A stretch of DNA of 6,781 nt, from NCBI GenBank assembly GCA_964371715.1, contig CAYJNO010000057.1:1-6781 (forward strand). The letters are read 5' to 3'. This stretch comes from CAYJNO01 sp964371715. GTDB lineage: Bacteria; Bacillota_I; Bacilli_A; Erysipelotrichales; Erysipelotrichaceae. The notes beneath the pieces were generated by a model that searched no databases, was not told the origin of the DNA, and saw only the letters and a list, made by a program, of their open reading frames with translations. Positions 1 to 6,495 of this stretch are shown here, one piece after another (the first letter of the stretch is position 1; every line of letters begins with the position of its first letter). A program made the translations under genes and the position numbers.

Positions 1-60
1 AAGATCTTTTGAATATCTTTCAATATTCTGCTTTCACTTGTTGTTGTTTCCCGTGACGCT
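1..60 (-). other. Start of an untranslated leader, possibly pre-16S rRNA leader
   Basis: This is the first 60 nt or so downstream of the leftward promoter. Read leftward it has no ATG and no ribosome site followed by an open frame. It is richer in G and C at its start (GCGTCACGGGAAAC) than the surrounding DNA. It contains a 6-bp hairpin, GAATAT-loop-ATATTC, at 11-28. The string AGAATATTGAAAG around the hairpin resembles the boxA-like ATTGAAAAC/CTTTGAAAAC motifs that I recall before 16S genes of Bacilli. The 16S gene itself would lie outside the window, so this is a tentative call. Confidence 0.4.
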
Positions 61-65
61 TATTT

Positions 66-94
66 AGTATATGCTATTTACTTTTCCTTTGCAA
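66..94 (-). promoter_or_regulatory. Strong leftward promoter, probably of an rRNA operon
   Basis: On the minus strand a -35 element TTGCAA (89-94) and a -10 element TATACT (66-71) are separated by exactly 17 nt. The DNA just upstream on that strand (about 98-150) is almost pure A-tracts, like an UP element. Predicted transcription starts near 59-60 and runs out of the window to the left. The -10 matches consensus at 5 of 6 positions and the -35 at 4 of 6. The promoter drives none of the genes in the window. The TATACT box, A-rich upstream DNA and non-coding leader resemble rRNA operon promoters of low-GC Gram-positives. That identity is inference; a promoter for another stable RNA or a leftward gene is possible. 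Confidence 0.6.
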
Positions 95-157
95 GTACTT
101 TTTTTTCTTTTTTTATCTTTTTTTTATTCTTATTTATTATTTACTTTTTTTGCCAAT

Positions 158-997
158 TTACTTTAATATATTGGTATCTCTAGTGTAATATTTTTTTCTT
201 TTAAAGTATATTTTAGCTTCTTCTATCAGTTTTTTATCTGTAGTGAAACCCATTACTGTAGATCCACTACCTGACATTAATGCTGCATCAAATCCAAATT
301 CTAGTAATTCTTTTTTTATTTGTTTTATTTCAGGGACCAATTCAAAGGCTGGACCCTCTAAATTATTTCCAAGCATTTGCAAAAACTTTGTATAGTCATT
401 TTCTTCTAGAGATTTTTGCATTTCTTCACAATCATAGTGTTCTAGGTTTGTAAAATCTAATTTATTAAAACATTCTTTTGTTGAAACACCCTTTCTAGGT
501 TTAACTAATATTATTTCAATACTAAGGTTTGATTTAAAGAAATTTAATTTTTCTCCTATACCCCTTACTATTGCTGGCTTGTTAAATAAGCAGAAGGGAA
601 CATCTGCTCCAATCATTTTCCCTATTTCTATCATTTTATCTTTACTCATATTTAAATTTAAAAGTCTATTAAGTATTCTTATAGTCGAAGCCGCATTACT
701 TGATCCTCCTGCCATTCCAGCCTGAGTAGGTATATGCTTTGTTACTTTAATTCTAAAGTTTTCTTGTCTTTGATAGATTTCTTTAATAAGATTTACAGCT
801 TTAATAATTGTATTTTTTTCGTCCATTTCTAAAAAGAGAATGTTTGATTCAAAACTCATTTTTTCACTTATTTCTATTTCAATTAAATCATATAAACTAA
901 TTGGCAACATTATCATCTCAAGTTCATGATAACCATCATCTCTTTTTTTTATTACATCTAAACAAAAATTAACTTTTGCATATGCCTTATCTTTCAT
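158..997 (-). CDS. ispE: 4-diphosphocytidyl-2-C-methyl-D-erythritol kinase
   Basis: This GHMP-family kinase phosphorylates the 2-hydroxyl of CDP-methylerythritol with ATP, a cytosolic step of the MEP isoprenoid pathway. All family signatures are present in 279 residues, a normal length. The N-terminal substrate motif AKVN...DGYHELE spans residues 7-27 and includes catalytic Lys8. The ATP-binding loop PTQAGMAGGSSNAAS is at 90-104. GADVPF at 130-135 contains the catalytic Asp132. The C-terminal ALMSGSGSTVMGF is at 239-251. The ATG overlaps the rsmA stop as ATGA, and AAGGAG at 1006-1011 sits 8 nt upstream, so the start is secure. It is the last gene of the leftward block, and no terminator hairpin follows it. 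Some Gram-positives keep an ispE homologue despite using the mevalonate pathway, so its presence does not by itself prove a working MEP route. Confidence 0.95.
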   Translation of the reverse strand: MKDKAYAKVNFCLDVIKKRDDGYHELEMIMLPISLYDLIEIEISEKMSFESNILFLEMDEKNTIIKAVNLIKEIYQRQENFRIKVTKHIPTQAGMAGGSSNAASTIRILNRLLNLNMSKDKMIEIGKMIGADVPFCLFNKPAIVRGIGEKLNFFKSNLSIEIILVKPRKGVSTKECFNKLDFTNLEHYDCEEMQKSLEENDYTKFLQMLGNNLEGPAFELVPEIKQIKKELLEFGFDAALMSGSGSTVMGFTTDKKLIEEAKIYFKRKKYYTRDTNILK

Positions 998-1845
998 CTG
1001 TTCAACTCCTTATATAAATTAATAAAATCATCAATATTTAATTCTTGAGCTCTAGTATTTAACGTATAACCCAATTTAGTTATAGTATTTTCTGCTTTTT
1101 CTTTATCCTCCAGATACTCTCTTAGATTATTATATAGCGTTTTTCTTCTTTGTTTAAAACATGCTTTTACAACTTCAAAAAGTTTATCTTGATTATCTAC
1201 GTCATAGTTAACATTTTTTTTACTGAATTGTACGACTGAACTTTCTACCGCTGGTTTCGGGATAAACACATTTTTCGAAACCTTAACAATCACTTTAACG
1301 TCATATAGATATTGAACAATTATACTTAATGCATTGTAGTCTTTTGTGTTCTTTTTTGCAACCAGTCTATCGGCAACTTCTTTTTGCATCATTACACTAA
1401 TTATGTCAATTCGATCTTGAGATTCAAATAACTTAAATAAAATTGGAGTTGTAATATAATATGGAAGATTTGCAGCTACAAACACTTTTTTTCCTTCGGG
1501 ATTATATTTGTCTAAAAAATCGTCTAAATCCACACTTAAAAAGTCCTCGTGTATTACATCGACATTATTATAATTCTCTAATGAGTATTTTAATACCTCA
1601 ACCATATTTGGATCTATTTCAAATGCTAAGATCTTTTCACTTCTTTTAGCTAATTGCTCAGTTAAGCTCCCAAGTCCTGGTCCAATCTCTATAGTTAATG
1701 AATCATATTCTGAAATAGCTTTACTCGCTATATTTTCTACCACTTTTGGTTCAATTAAAAAATTTTGTCCATATTGTTTTTTTGCTTTTAACTCAAACTT
1801 TTGTAATATCTCATTAACCCTTGAAATACTTGCTATTGGTTTCAT
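994..1845 (-). CDS. rsmA: 16S rRNA (A1518/A1519) dimethyltransferase
   Basis: RsmA (KsgA) uses S-adenosylmethionine to dimethylate two adjacent adenines in the 3'-terminal helix of 16S rRNA, acting late in small-subunit assembly. Its loss classically gives kasugamycin resistance. The 283-residue protein has the expected order of motifs. GQNFL is at 26-30. The SAM loop EIGPGLGSL is at 53-61 and the ribose-binding Glu76 lies in AFEIDP. The catalytic NLPYY is at 126-130. The C-terminal RNA-binding lobe carries IPKPAVESSVV at 195-205 and FKQRRKTL at 230-237. The ATG overlaps the rnmV stop by 4 nt (ATGA), and AGAGGAA at 1851-1857 lies 5 nt upstream. The same overlap recurs at its 3' end with ispE, so translation is probably coupled on both sides. 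The rnmV-rsmA pairing is conserved in many Bacillota. Confidence 0.97.
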   Translation of the reverse strand: MKPIASISRVNEILQKFELKAKKQYGQNFLIEPKVVENIASKAISEYDSLTIEIGPGLGSLTEQLAKRSEKILAFEIDPNMVEVLKYSLENYNNVDVIHEDFLSVDLDDFLDKYNPEGKKVFVAANLPYYITTPILFKLFESQDRIDIISVMMQKEVADRLVAKKNTKDYNALSIIVQYLYDVKVIVKVSKNVFIPKPAVESSVVQFSKKNVNYDVDNQDKLFEVVKACFKQRRKTLYNNLREYLEDKEKAENTITKLGYTLNTRAQELNIDDFINLYKELNR

Positions 1846-2366
1846 AATAGTTCCTCTATATCTTCTTTACTGATTCCTAAAAAATTCAATCTCTTAAGTA
1901 ACATTTTCGCATTTGTATCACCTATGCCAAAATGTTCTCCAACTTTTTTTCTTAACTCTTTACTATTAACACTCCCATTTAATCCTAATTCAATTAAATC
2001 GACAATTCTTATTGTTTCTATTCTGTCTGTGTATGTTACTAATTTTTCTAAAGAAAGTAGTATATCTGAATCTTCTGCATGCTCAATCCCTATTTTCTTT
2101 TTTCCTATTGCTTTTTTTTGTGGTAAAAAGGCATTTTTACAATTCTTTACCTTTTCATTTATTTTTGACCTTATCATTTCTCCAGGTGCATCTGGATCAG
2201 TAAAAATAATTACTCCTTTTTTTTCTACAGCTTCTTCTATATAATTTAGCACTTTATATCCTAAATGTGTTCCGTTTGTAACTATTATCTCAGCATCAAT
2301 GATATTTTTAAGTTTATTATAATCATTTTTGCCTTCAACAACTATTAGTTCCTTAATTTTTTTCAT
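1842..2366 (-). CDS. rnmV: Ribonuclease M5 (5S rRNA maturation)
   Basis: RNase M5 makes the double-strand cuts that release mature 5S rRNA from its precursor, working on a 5S RNA-protein L18 complex in Gram-positives. The N-terminal half of this 174-residue protein is a TOPRIM domain. The catalytic Glu11 sits in VVEGKND at 9-15. The metal-binding Asp57 and Asp59 are in IIFTDPDAPGE at 53-63, followed by FLPQKKA and GIEHA at 93-97, all typical of RnmV rather than DnaG or topoisomerases. The start overlaps the end of tatD by 14 nt. In frame, a TGA at 2376-2378 rules out a longer start. Only a weak GAG precedes the ATG (near 2375-2378), so translation probably depends on ribosomes finishing tatD. 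The length is typical for the family. Confidence 0.95.
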   Translation of the reverse strand: MKKIKELIVVEGKNDYNKLKNIIDAEIIVTNGTHLGYKVLNYIEEAVEKKGVIIFTDPDAPGEMIRSKINEKVKNCKNAFLPQKKAIGKKKIGIEHAEDSDILLSLEKLVTYTDRIETIRIVDLIELGLNGSVNSKELRKKVGEHFGIGDTNAKMLLKRLNFLGISKEDIEELL

Positions 2367-3120
2367 GAAATAAGCTCATATAATTTTCTAAAACTTGATC
2401 AATTAACACCTTAACATCAATTTCTTTTATTTTAGCTACTTCTAAATAATTAAATTCGACGTAGTTTGGTTCATTCTTTTTACCTCTATATGGTTCAGGG
2501 GTTAAAAATGGACTATCCGTTTCCAATAGTAAATATTTCATATCTAGGTTTTTAGCAACTTTTTTAGGTTGCACCCCATTTTTAAACGTTACAGGACCAG
2601 CTAAAGAAATATAATATCCTATTTTTGTGAATTTCAGTGCCATTTCATAACTAGAGCTATAACAATGCATTATACCTTTTTTGATAACTTTATTTTCTTC
2701 TAATATTTTATAAGTTTCTTCAATCGAATCTCTTGAGTGCACAATTATCGGTTTATTTAAACGGTTTGCTATTTCAATTTGCTTAATAAACCACTCTTTT
2801 TGTAGTTCTATATTATCTTTGTGCCAGTAATAATCTAAGCCAATCTCTCCGATTGCAACAACCGCATCATTAGAACATAGCGTCTCTATTTCCTCTAGAA
2901 TTTCGAAATCATAATCATTTATATCTGATGGATGTATTCCTACAGCAACATCAAATATAGAGTTGATTTTTGCAAGCTCTATTGCATGGTATGCTTCTTC
3001 TATAGTGCAACAAACAATCAATACTTTTGATAATCCTTTTTTCATTATTCTATCAACAATTTCATAACCGTCAACTTTACCATCGTAAAATACGTGTGCA
3101 TGTGAATCTATATATTTCAT
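2353..3120 (-). CDS. tatD: TatD family metal-dependent DNase
   Basis: TatD proteins are cytosolic amidohydrolase-fold TIM barrels with two metal ions. Characterised members have 3'-5' exonuclease or DNase activity linked to DNA repair or RNA turnover; the substrate of this YabD-like Gram-positive branch is less certain. Numbered from the ATG at 3118-3120 (255 aa), all metal ligands are present: His7 and His9 in DSHAH, Glu92 in GEIGLDYYW, His128 in VHSRD, His152 in MHCYS and Asp202 in LLETDSPFLTP. I chose this ATG because the family begins a few residues before DSHAH and because AGGGAAG lies 8 nt upstream. A TTG at 3139-3141 in the same frame would add seven residues, but they lie inside the end of mnmE and match nothing in the family. 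The gene starts 5 nt after mnmE and overlaps rnmV by 14 nt. Confidence 0.93.
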   Translation of the reverse strand: MKYIDSHAHVFYDGKVDGYEIVDRIMKKGLSKVLIVCCTIEEAYHAIELAKINSIFDVAVGIHPSDINDYDFEILEEIETLCSNDAVVAIGEIGLDYYWHKDNIELQKEWFIKQIEIANRLNKPIIVHSRDSIEETYKILEENKVIKKGIMHCYSSSYEMALKFTKIGYYISLAGPVTFKNGVQPKKVAKNLDMKYLLLETDSPFLTPEPYRGKKNEPNYVEFNYLEVAKIKEIDVKVLIDQVLENYMSLFHEKN

Positions 3121-3123
3121 ATT

Positions 3124-3135
3124 TCCTACTTCCCT
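3124..3135 (-). promoter_or_regulatory. Ribosome binding site that fixes the tatD start
   Basis: On the minus strand, AGGGAAG (3129-3135) is formed by the last sense codons of mnmE (GGG AAG) and sits 8 nt before the ATG at 3118-3120. A second, closer AGGA (3124-3127) has only 3 nt of spacing and is probably not the main site. The alternative TTG at 3139-3141 lies upstream of this site, so the site favours the ATG. Confidence 0.65.
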
Positions 3136-4451
3136 AAACAAAACTTACTGAATAAACTATCTATTAAATCTTCTCTATTTCTTTGACCTAAGATATCACT
3201 AAGATTACCGAAGGCTTCTTGTAAGTTGATTGCAATTAAGTCTGTCTCCATGTTTAATTCAAGACTATTTAAAGCTTCTTCTAATTCATTTTTCGCAACT
3301 AATAGACAGCTAATTTGTCTTTCATTATTCAGTGATGATGCATCTAAGTTTTCTGTGTAGTCTTTATACATCTCTTTAATTTCTAATTTTAATTCATCAA
3401 TATCGTTATTTAAGGCACTTATGTTTATTGCGCCTTCTTTTTTTCCAAAATCACTTTTATTATAAACAATAATATGCTGTTTATTTTTAATTAATCCTAG
3501 TAATTTATCATCTTCTTCATCTATATCGGAACTATTACTTAGTACCATTATACAAAGTTCCGCTTCATTAATAGCATTTACGCTTCTTTCTATACCTATT
3601 TTTTCAACAACATCAACTGTTTCTCTTATTCCCGCTGTATCAATTAGATGAAGAGATATATTATCGATTTGCACTATTCCTTCTACTAAATCTCTTGTTG
3701 TTCCTGCAACATCTGTAACAATTGCCTTATTCTCCTCTAATAATGAGTTTAACAAGCTACTTTTTCCTACATTTGGTTTTCCAATAATTGCTGTTTTTAT
3801 CCCTTTTTTTATCACTCTAGTATTACTAGCCTCTTTTAAAAGTTTTTCCACTTTTTTGTGCAAATCAATAATTAGTGGTTTTAGAGTATTATTATGTAAT
3901 TGCTCAACATCATCATATTCCGGATAATCTATATTAACCTCAATATGCGCAATAATATTTAGTAACTCTTCTATTAATGGATATATATTTTTAGCTACTG
4001 ACCCCTTTAATGCATTCATGGCAATTTTTACATTTACTTCATCCTTCGCGTTTATTAAATCATTTATCGCTTCAGCCTGAGTTAAATCAATTCTCCCATT
4101 TAAAAATGCTCTTTTACTAAATTCTCCATTTAGTGCTAACCTTGCACCCATTGAAAGGATAATTCCTAGTATTTTTCTAGTTACATATATTCCACCATGA
4201 CAATTTATTTCTACAACATCTTCCCCTGTAAAAGTTTTTGGCGAATGAAAAATACTAATTAGGACTTCATCAACAATTTCACCCTTATCAATTATATGTC
4301 CATAAGTTATTGTATGTGATTCTTTTTTACTTAAATCTTTGCTAAAAACTTTATTAACTATTTCAATAGCTTCTTTACCACTTACCTTAATTATAGAAAT
4401 AGCCCCATTTCCACTAGCAGTTGCGATTTGTGCAATTGTATCTATTAACAT
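3126..4451 (-). CDS. mnmE: tRNA modification GTPase MnmE (TrmE)
   Basis: With MnmG, MnmE installs carboxymethylaminomethyl groups at C5 of wobble uridine 34 in several tRNAs, using 5,10-methylenetetrahydrofolate, glycine and GTP. The N-terminal folate-binding domain begins MLIDTIAQIATASGNGAISIIKVSG and includes CHGG at 84-87. A helical domain follows. The inserted Ras-like G domain shows GKPNVGKS at 224-231, GTTRD at 250-254, DTAG at 271-274, NKSD at 331-334 and SA at 345-346. The C-terminus is FCLGK; its Cys438 corresponds to the conserved Cys of the CIGK/CLGK box needed for modification. At 441 residues it is slightly short for a family of about 450-460. AGGA at 4459-4462, 7 nt before the ATG, supports the start. 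It heads the leftward block; in Bacillus subtilis mnmE sits elsewhere, beside mnmG, so this linkage to tatD-rnmV differs. Confidence 0.97.
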   Translation of the reverse strand: MLIDTIAQIATASGNGAISIIKVSGKEAIEIVNKVFSKDLSKKESHTITYGHIIDKGEIVDEVLISIFHSPKTFTGEDVVEINCHGGIYVTRKILGIILSMGARLALNGEFSKRAFLNGRIDLTQAEAINDLINAKDEVNVKIAMNALKGSVAKNIYPLIEELLNIIAHIEVNIDYPEYDDVEQLHNNTLKPLIIDLHKKVEKLLKEASNTRVIKKGIKTAIIGKPNVGKSSLLNSLLEENKAIVTDVAGTTRDLVEGIVQIDNISLHLIDTAGIRETVDVVEKIGIERSVNAINEAELCIMVLSNSSDIDEEDDKLLGLIKNKQHIIVYNKSDFGKKEGAINISALNNDIDELKLEIKEMYKDYTENLDASSLNNERQISCLLVAKNELEEALNSLELNMETDLIAINLQEAFGNLSDILGQRNREDLIDSLFSKFCLGK

Positions 4452-4485
4452 CTATTATTCCTACCTTACTAACTTAATACTATGT

Positions 4486-4514
4486 ATTATATAGCATCTT
4501 GCAATAAATTTACA
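4486..4514 (-). promoter_or_regulatory. Candidate promoter of the mnmE-tatD-rnmV-rsmA-ispE block
   Basis: On the minus strand a perfect TATAAT (4486-4491) lies about 35 nt before mnmE, giving a predicted start near 4479 and a leader of about 28 nt that contains the mnmE ribosome site. With a 17-nt spacer the -35 would be TGTAAA (4509-4514), only 3 of 6 to consensus, so strength is uncertain. I see no terminator hairpin in the 84 nt between the MFS gene and mnmE, so some read-through from the exporter gene is also possible. Confidence 0.45.
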
Positions 4515-4535
4515 GTATAAATAACACTACGATTA

Positions 4536-5759
4536 CTACTTAGGGCATTTTGAAGCTAATTTTTGACATACTATCAATAAAGGAATCATTAGTAACCCTA
4601 AAAAAATTAACATCATTCCTAAATTCAATGTTTTTGAATCTAAAATTATTCCAATTGTAATTTGACCTAATGGATCAAAAAATCCAAATATTATTACAAT
4701 TAGTGACATAGTTTTAGCTAATGTTTTTTGTGGAGTATTTTTTTGTATATATGTTCTTTGAACTATATAAATTATTCCCATAATACAAGCGTAAACAAAC
4801 CCTGATATTAATACCATTATATATGTTATATCTATGTTAGTGGTTAGTAATGACATTCCAACAAAGATGGTAAATAAAATTCCAATAAAGTAATATACAT
4901 ATAATTTATGTAGTTTAAATAATAGTGGTTTAATAATTATAAATACACTTGAAATAAATGTTCCAACACTTATTAAGGTAATGGATATCGAATATTGATT
5001 TGTACTTAATCCTAGGTATATATTAATTAAAAACGGAATACCAACTGTTATCAATCCATTTATTATACCTGCTAATATAGATGATAAAATGAGATATAAA
5101 GTTAGTGTTCTATATTCTTTTAGTAGCATTTTAAGAGTATCTAATATATTATCATTATTTACAGTTTTTTTAATATGTGCATTTGTTTCAACTTTCATAA
5201 AACACTCTACAATTGCACATGAAAGAAATAATAAAGAAGCTATAAATAATATATTACTTAATTCAAAGTAACTATACAGTACTCCTGCAAACAATGGAGC
5301 AACGATTCTTGATAAGCTTACAACTTGTTCACTTATCGCATTTGCTTTAAGCAAATATTCTTTTTCAACAATGAATACGATTGCTGATGTAACACTTGGG
5401 GAATACATTGACTGTATTGAGATTAATATGAATTTAATGACTGTTATTAATAAAAATATATCTATATTCGAATTTTCAATATCAATATATATTATAAATA
5501 GGATAAATACAAAACATATTAAATCCAAGATTACCATAATATTTTTTTTGTTATACTTATCTGCTAGCATCCCTCCAATTGGCCCAAATATTGCCCAAGG
5601 CAGTGCCGCTAGTGCTGCACTTATTCCAAATGTTGTAGCAGAACCACTTGTCTCTAATAAATATAGACCTAATACAAAGTTTAATGTACTATTTCCAATT
5701 ATTGATATTACTTGACCAAATATTAGAATAAAAAAATTTTTGTTTAGTATATTTTTCAT
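4536..5759 (-). CDS. MFS efflux transporter, DHA3 / macrolide-efflux-like
   Basis: This is a predicted 12-helix inner-membrane drug:H+ antiporter of the major facilitator superfamily. The 407-residue protein is hydrophobic throughout. Helices fall roughly at 8-30, 42-62, 74-92, 98-118, two in 142-186, 218-247, 256-278, 286-306, 310-335, 348-371 and 379-398, with a basic cytoplasmic loop near 190-217 between the two halves. MFS motif A appears as GGMLADKYNKKN at 62-73 after helix 2. The opening pattern (FGQVISIIGNS...LETSGSATTFGISAA) and LLKANAISEQ...RIVAPLFAGVLY at 136-161 are typical of MFS_3 proteins such as Mef. A strong AAGGAG (5765-5770) precedes the ATG by 5 nt. It is divergent from a TetR-type regulator that probably represses it. 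The substrate cannot be read from sequence; calling it macrolide resistance would be unsupported. Confidence 0.88.
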   Translation of the reverse strand: MKNILNKNFFILIFGQVISIIGNSTLNFVLGLYLLETSGSATTFGISAALAALPWAIFGPIGGMLADKYNKKNIMVILDLICFVFILFIIYIDIENSNIDIFLLITVIKFILISIQSMYSPSVTSAIVFIVEKEYLLKANAISEQVVSLSRIVAPLFAGVLYSYFELSNILFIASLLFLSCAIVECFMKVETNAHIKKTVNNDNILDTLKMLLKEYRTLTLYLILSSILAGIINGLITVGIPFLINIYLGLSTNQYSISITLISVGTFISSVFIIIKPLLFKLHKLYVYYFIGILFTIFVGMSLLTTNIDITYIMVLISGFVYACIMGIIYIVQRTYIQKNTPQKTLAKTMSLIVIIFGFFDPLGQITIGIILDSKTLNLGMMLIFLGLLMIPLLIVCQKLASKCPK

Positions 5760-5827
5760 AAAATCTCCTTCTTAACACGATAATTATATTTAATATAGAT
5801 TTATATTACTTTACACTTATTTCATAT

Positions 5828-5845
5828 ATGTAATTTATCTTACAT
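5828..5845. repeat. Second inverted repeat in the divergent gap
   Basis: ATGTAA and TTACAT form perfect 6-bp arms around a 6-nt spacer (TTTATC). The site lies between the two gene starts, about 70 nt before the MFS start, where a repressor of the exporter could bind. Its arms are unrelated to those of the 9-bp repeat at 5883-5904. In DNA this rich in A and T a 6-bp repeat could easily arise by chance. Confidence 0.3.
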
Positions 5846-5882
5846 TTTTGCAAATATTGTTAACCAATAAATTTTATTTATG

Positions 5883-5904
5883 TTTTATAACTTATGTTAT
5901 AAAA
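5883..5904. promoter_or_regulatory. Candidate TetR-family operator
   Basis: TTTTATAAC (5883-5891) and GTTATAAAA (5896-5904) are perfect 9-bp inverted repeats around a 4-nt spacer, a 22-bp dyad of the size TetR-family dimers bind. The right arm covers the predicted -10 of the divergent regulator gene, so occupancy should block that gene and give autorepression. Its effect on the exporter is less clear because that start lies about 125 nt away. Assignment rests on symmetry and position, not on a known consensus. Confidence 0.55.
5895..5903 (+). promoter_or_regulatory. Extended -10 promoter of the TetR-type regulator
   Basis: TGT followed by TATAAA (5898-5903) makes an extended -10. With a 17-nt spacer the -35 position reads TATTTA, a poor match, which is common when the TG extension is present. 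Transcription would start near 5910, leaving a leader of about 20 nt containing AAAGGAG at 5915-5921. The element lies inside the right half of the inverted repeat. Confidence 0.5.
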
Positions 5905-5929
5905 TATTAGTAATAAAGGAGACTTTTAA

Positions 5930-6463
5930 ATGGATAATCGAAAACTACGAACCTTAGATGCAATAAAGAGTGCTTTTGTTCAATGTCTTAGAGAAAAAAA
6001 ATTTAATGATATTACAGTAAGTGAAATCGCAAAAATTGCACGTATCTCTAGAATAACATTTTATAGTCATTATGATGATATCTTTGACTTACAACACACA
6101 TTATTTAATAATGAATTATCTAACTTAGACTCTGTATTTAATAGTGATTATAAAATGAAAACTATCGATGATTTATCTTTAAGAATATCAACACTCTTAT
6201 CTTATTTATCAACCAATAAAGAGACATTTGTAATTCTTGATAGTTATGCAACTAATGATTTTAATGAACTTTTATATAATAGATTAGTCAAAGAATTTTA
6301 TAGTGATACCTTAACAAACTTTGGTCATGTTGAAATTTCTTTTGTAACGGGTGGTCTTGTTTCTATTCTAAGAAAATGGAATAATAATGAATTTTCTATT
6401 TCACCAAATGAAATGACGAATATTATGATTTACATGCTTAATCGATTTATAAATCTTAGCTGA
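5930..6463 (+). CDS. TetR/AcrR family transcriptional regulator
   Basis: This is a cytosolic one-component regulator, most likely a repressor of its divergent MFS neighbour and of itself. The N-terminal DNA-binding domain occupies about residues 8-55. Its helix-turn-helix is at 29-48, with the typical TVSEIAKIARISRITFYSHY pattern; the family signature is TFYxHF or TFYxHY. The rest is helical and varied, as expected of a ligand-binding and dimerisation domain. Its end (GGLVSILRKWNNNEFSISPNEM, about 141-162) resembles the C-terminal domain of the DhaS-like group of TetR proteins, whose members often lack a known ligand. At 177 residues it is of usual size for that group. AAAGGAG 8 nt before the ATG supports the start. 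Its TGA stop overlaps the putative -35 of the next gene, and no terminator lies between. Confidence 0.87.
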   Translation: MDNRKLRTLDAIKSAFVQCLREKKFNDITVSEIAKIARISRITFYSHYDDIFDLQHTLFNNELSNLDSVFNSDYKMKTIDDLSLRISTLLSYLSTNKETFVILDSYATNDFNELLYNRLVKEFYSDTLTNFGHVEISFVTGGLVSILRKWNNNEFSISPNEMTNIMIYMLNRFINLS

Positions 6464-6489
6464 CTAACTATTTATTATTATGGTATAAT
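6460..6489 (+). promoter_or_regulatory. Extended -10 promoter of the RlmA-type gene
   Basis: TGGTATAAT (6481-6489) is a perfect extended -10. CTGACT (6460-6465), 18 nt upstream, matches the -35 consensus at 4 of 6 positions and overlaps the stop codon of the TetR gene. Only 6 nt separate the -10 from the next ATG, so the predicted transcript starts at or within a base or two of that codon. Confidence 0.7.
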
Positions 6490-6495
6490 CTATTT

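Larger units (their letters stand above)
5760..5929. promoter_or_regulatory. Divergent regulatory gap between exporter and TetR-type regulator
   Basis: This 170-bp, very AT-rich gap must hold the start signals of both genes. Rightward, the regulator's predicted -10 and ribosome site lie at its right end. Leftward, several -10-like boxes occur on the minus strand before the MFS gene, including a TATAAT at about 5784-5789, but none has a convincing -35, so I leave the exporter promoter unassigned. Two inverted repeats (5828-5845 and 5883-5904) are listed separately as possible operators. No open reading frame is supported here. Confidence 0.7.

Noticed and set aside
678..732. Asn in place of Asp in the IspE GGSSDAA loop
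   Set aside because: The GGSSNAA form also occurs in Escherichia coli IspE as I recall it, so it is normal variation and not a lost catalytic residue; the catalytic Asp132 is present.
1461..1649. Plus-strand open frame of 62 codons within rsmA
   Set aside because: Antisense to conserved RsmA motifs, short and with no domain; the other small plus-strand frames (2012-2203, 5089-5271) fail the same way.
1924..2244. Plus-strand open frame of 106 codons within rnmV
   Set aside because: It lies antisense to a clear RNase M5 gene, encodes a low-complexity Ser/Phe-rich protein and has no family motif; an AT-rich shadow.
4475..4489. TAATAC-TAT-GTATTA inverted repeat near the mnmE promoter
   Set aside because: Only 6-bp arms, all but one pair A-T, in very AT-rich DNA; it could be chance and no partner regulator is evident.
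5371..5715. Plus-strand open frame of 114 codons within the MFS gene
   Set aside because: It is antisense to well-supported transmembrane coding sequence, its hydrophobic runs mirror the membrane helices, and it has no recognisable domain.
5847..5869. Short palindromes TTTGCAAA and TATTG-TTAAC-CAATA in the divergent gap
   Set aside because: The arms are 4-5 bp, too short to support in this base composition, and they do not match either of the other repeats.
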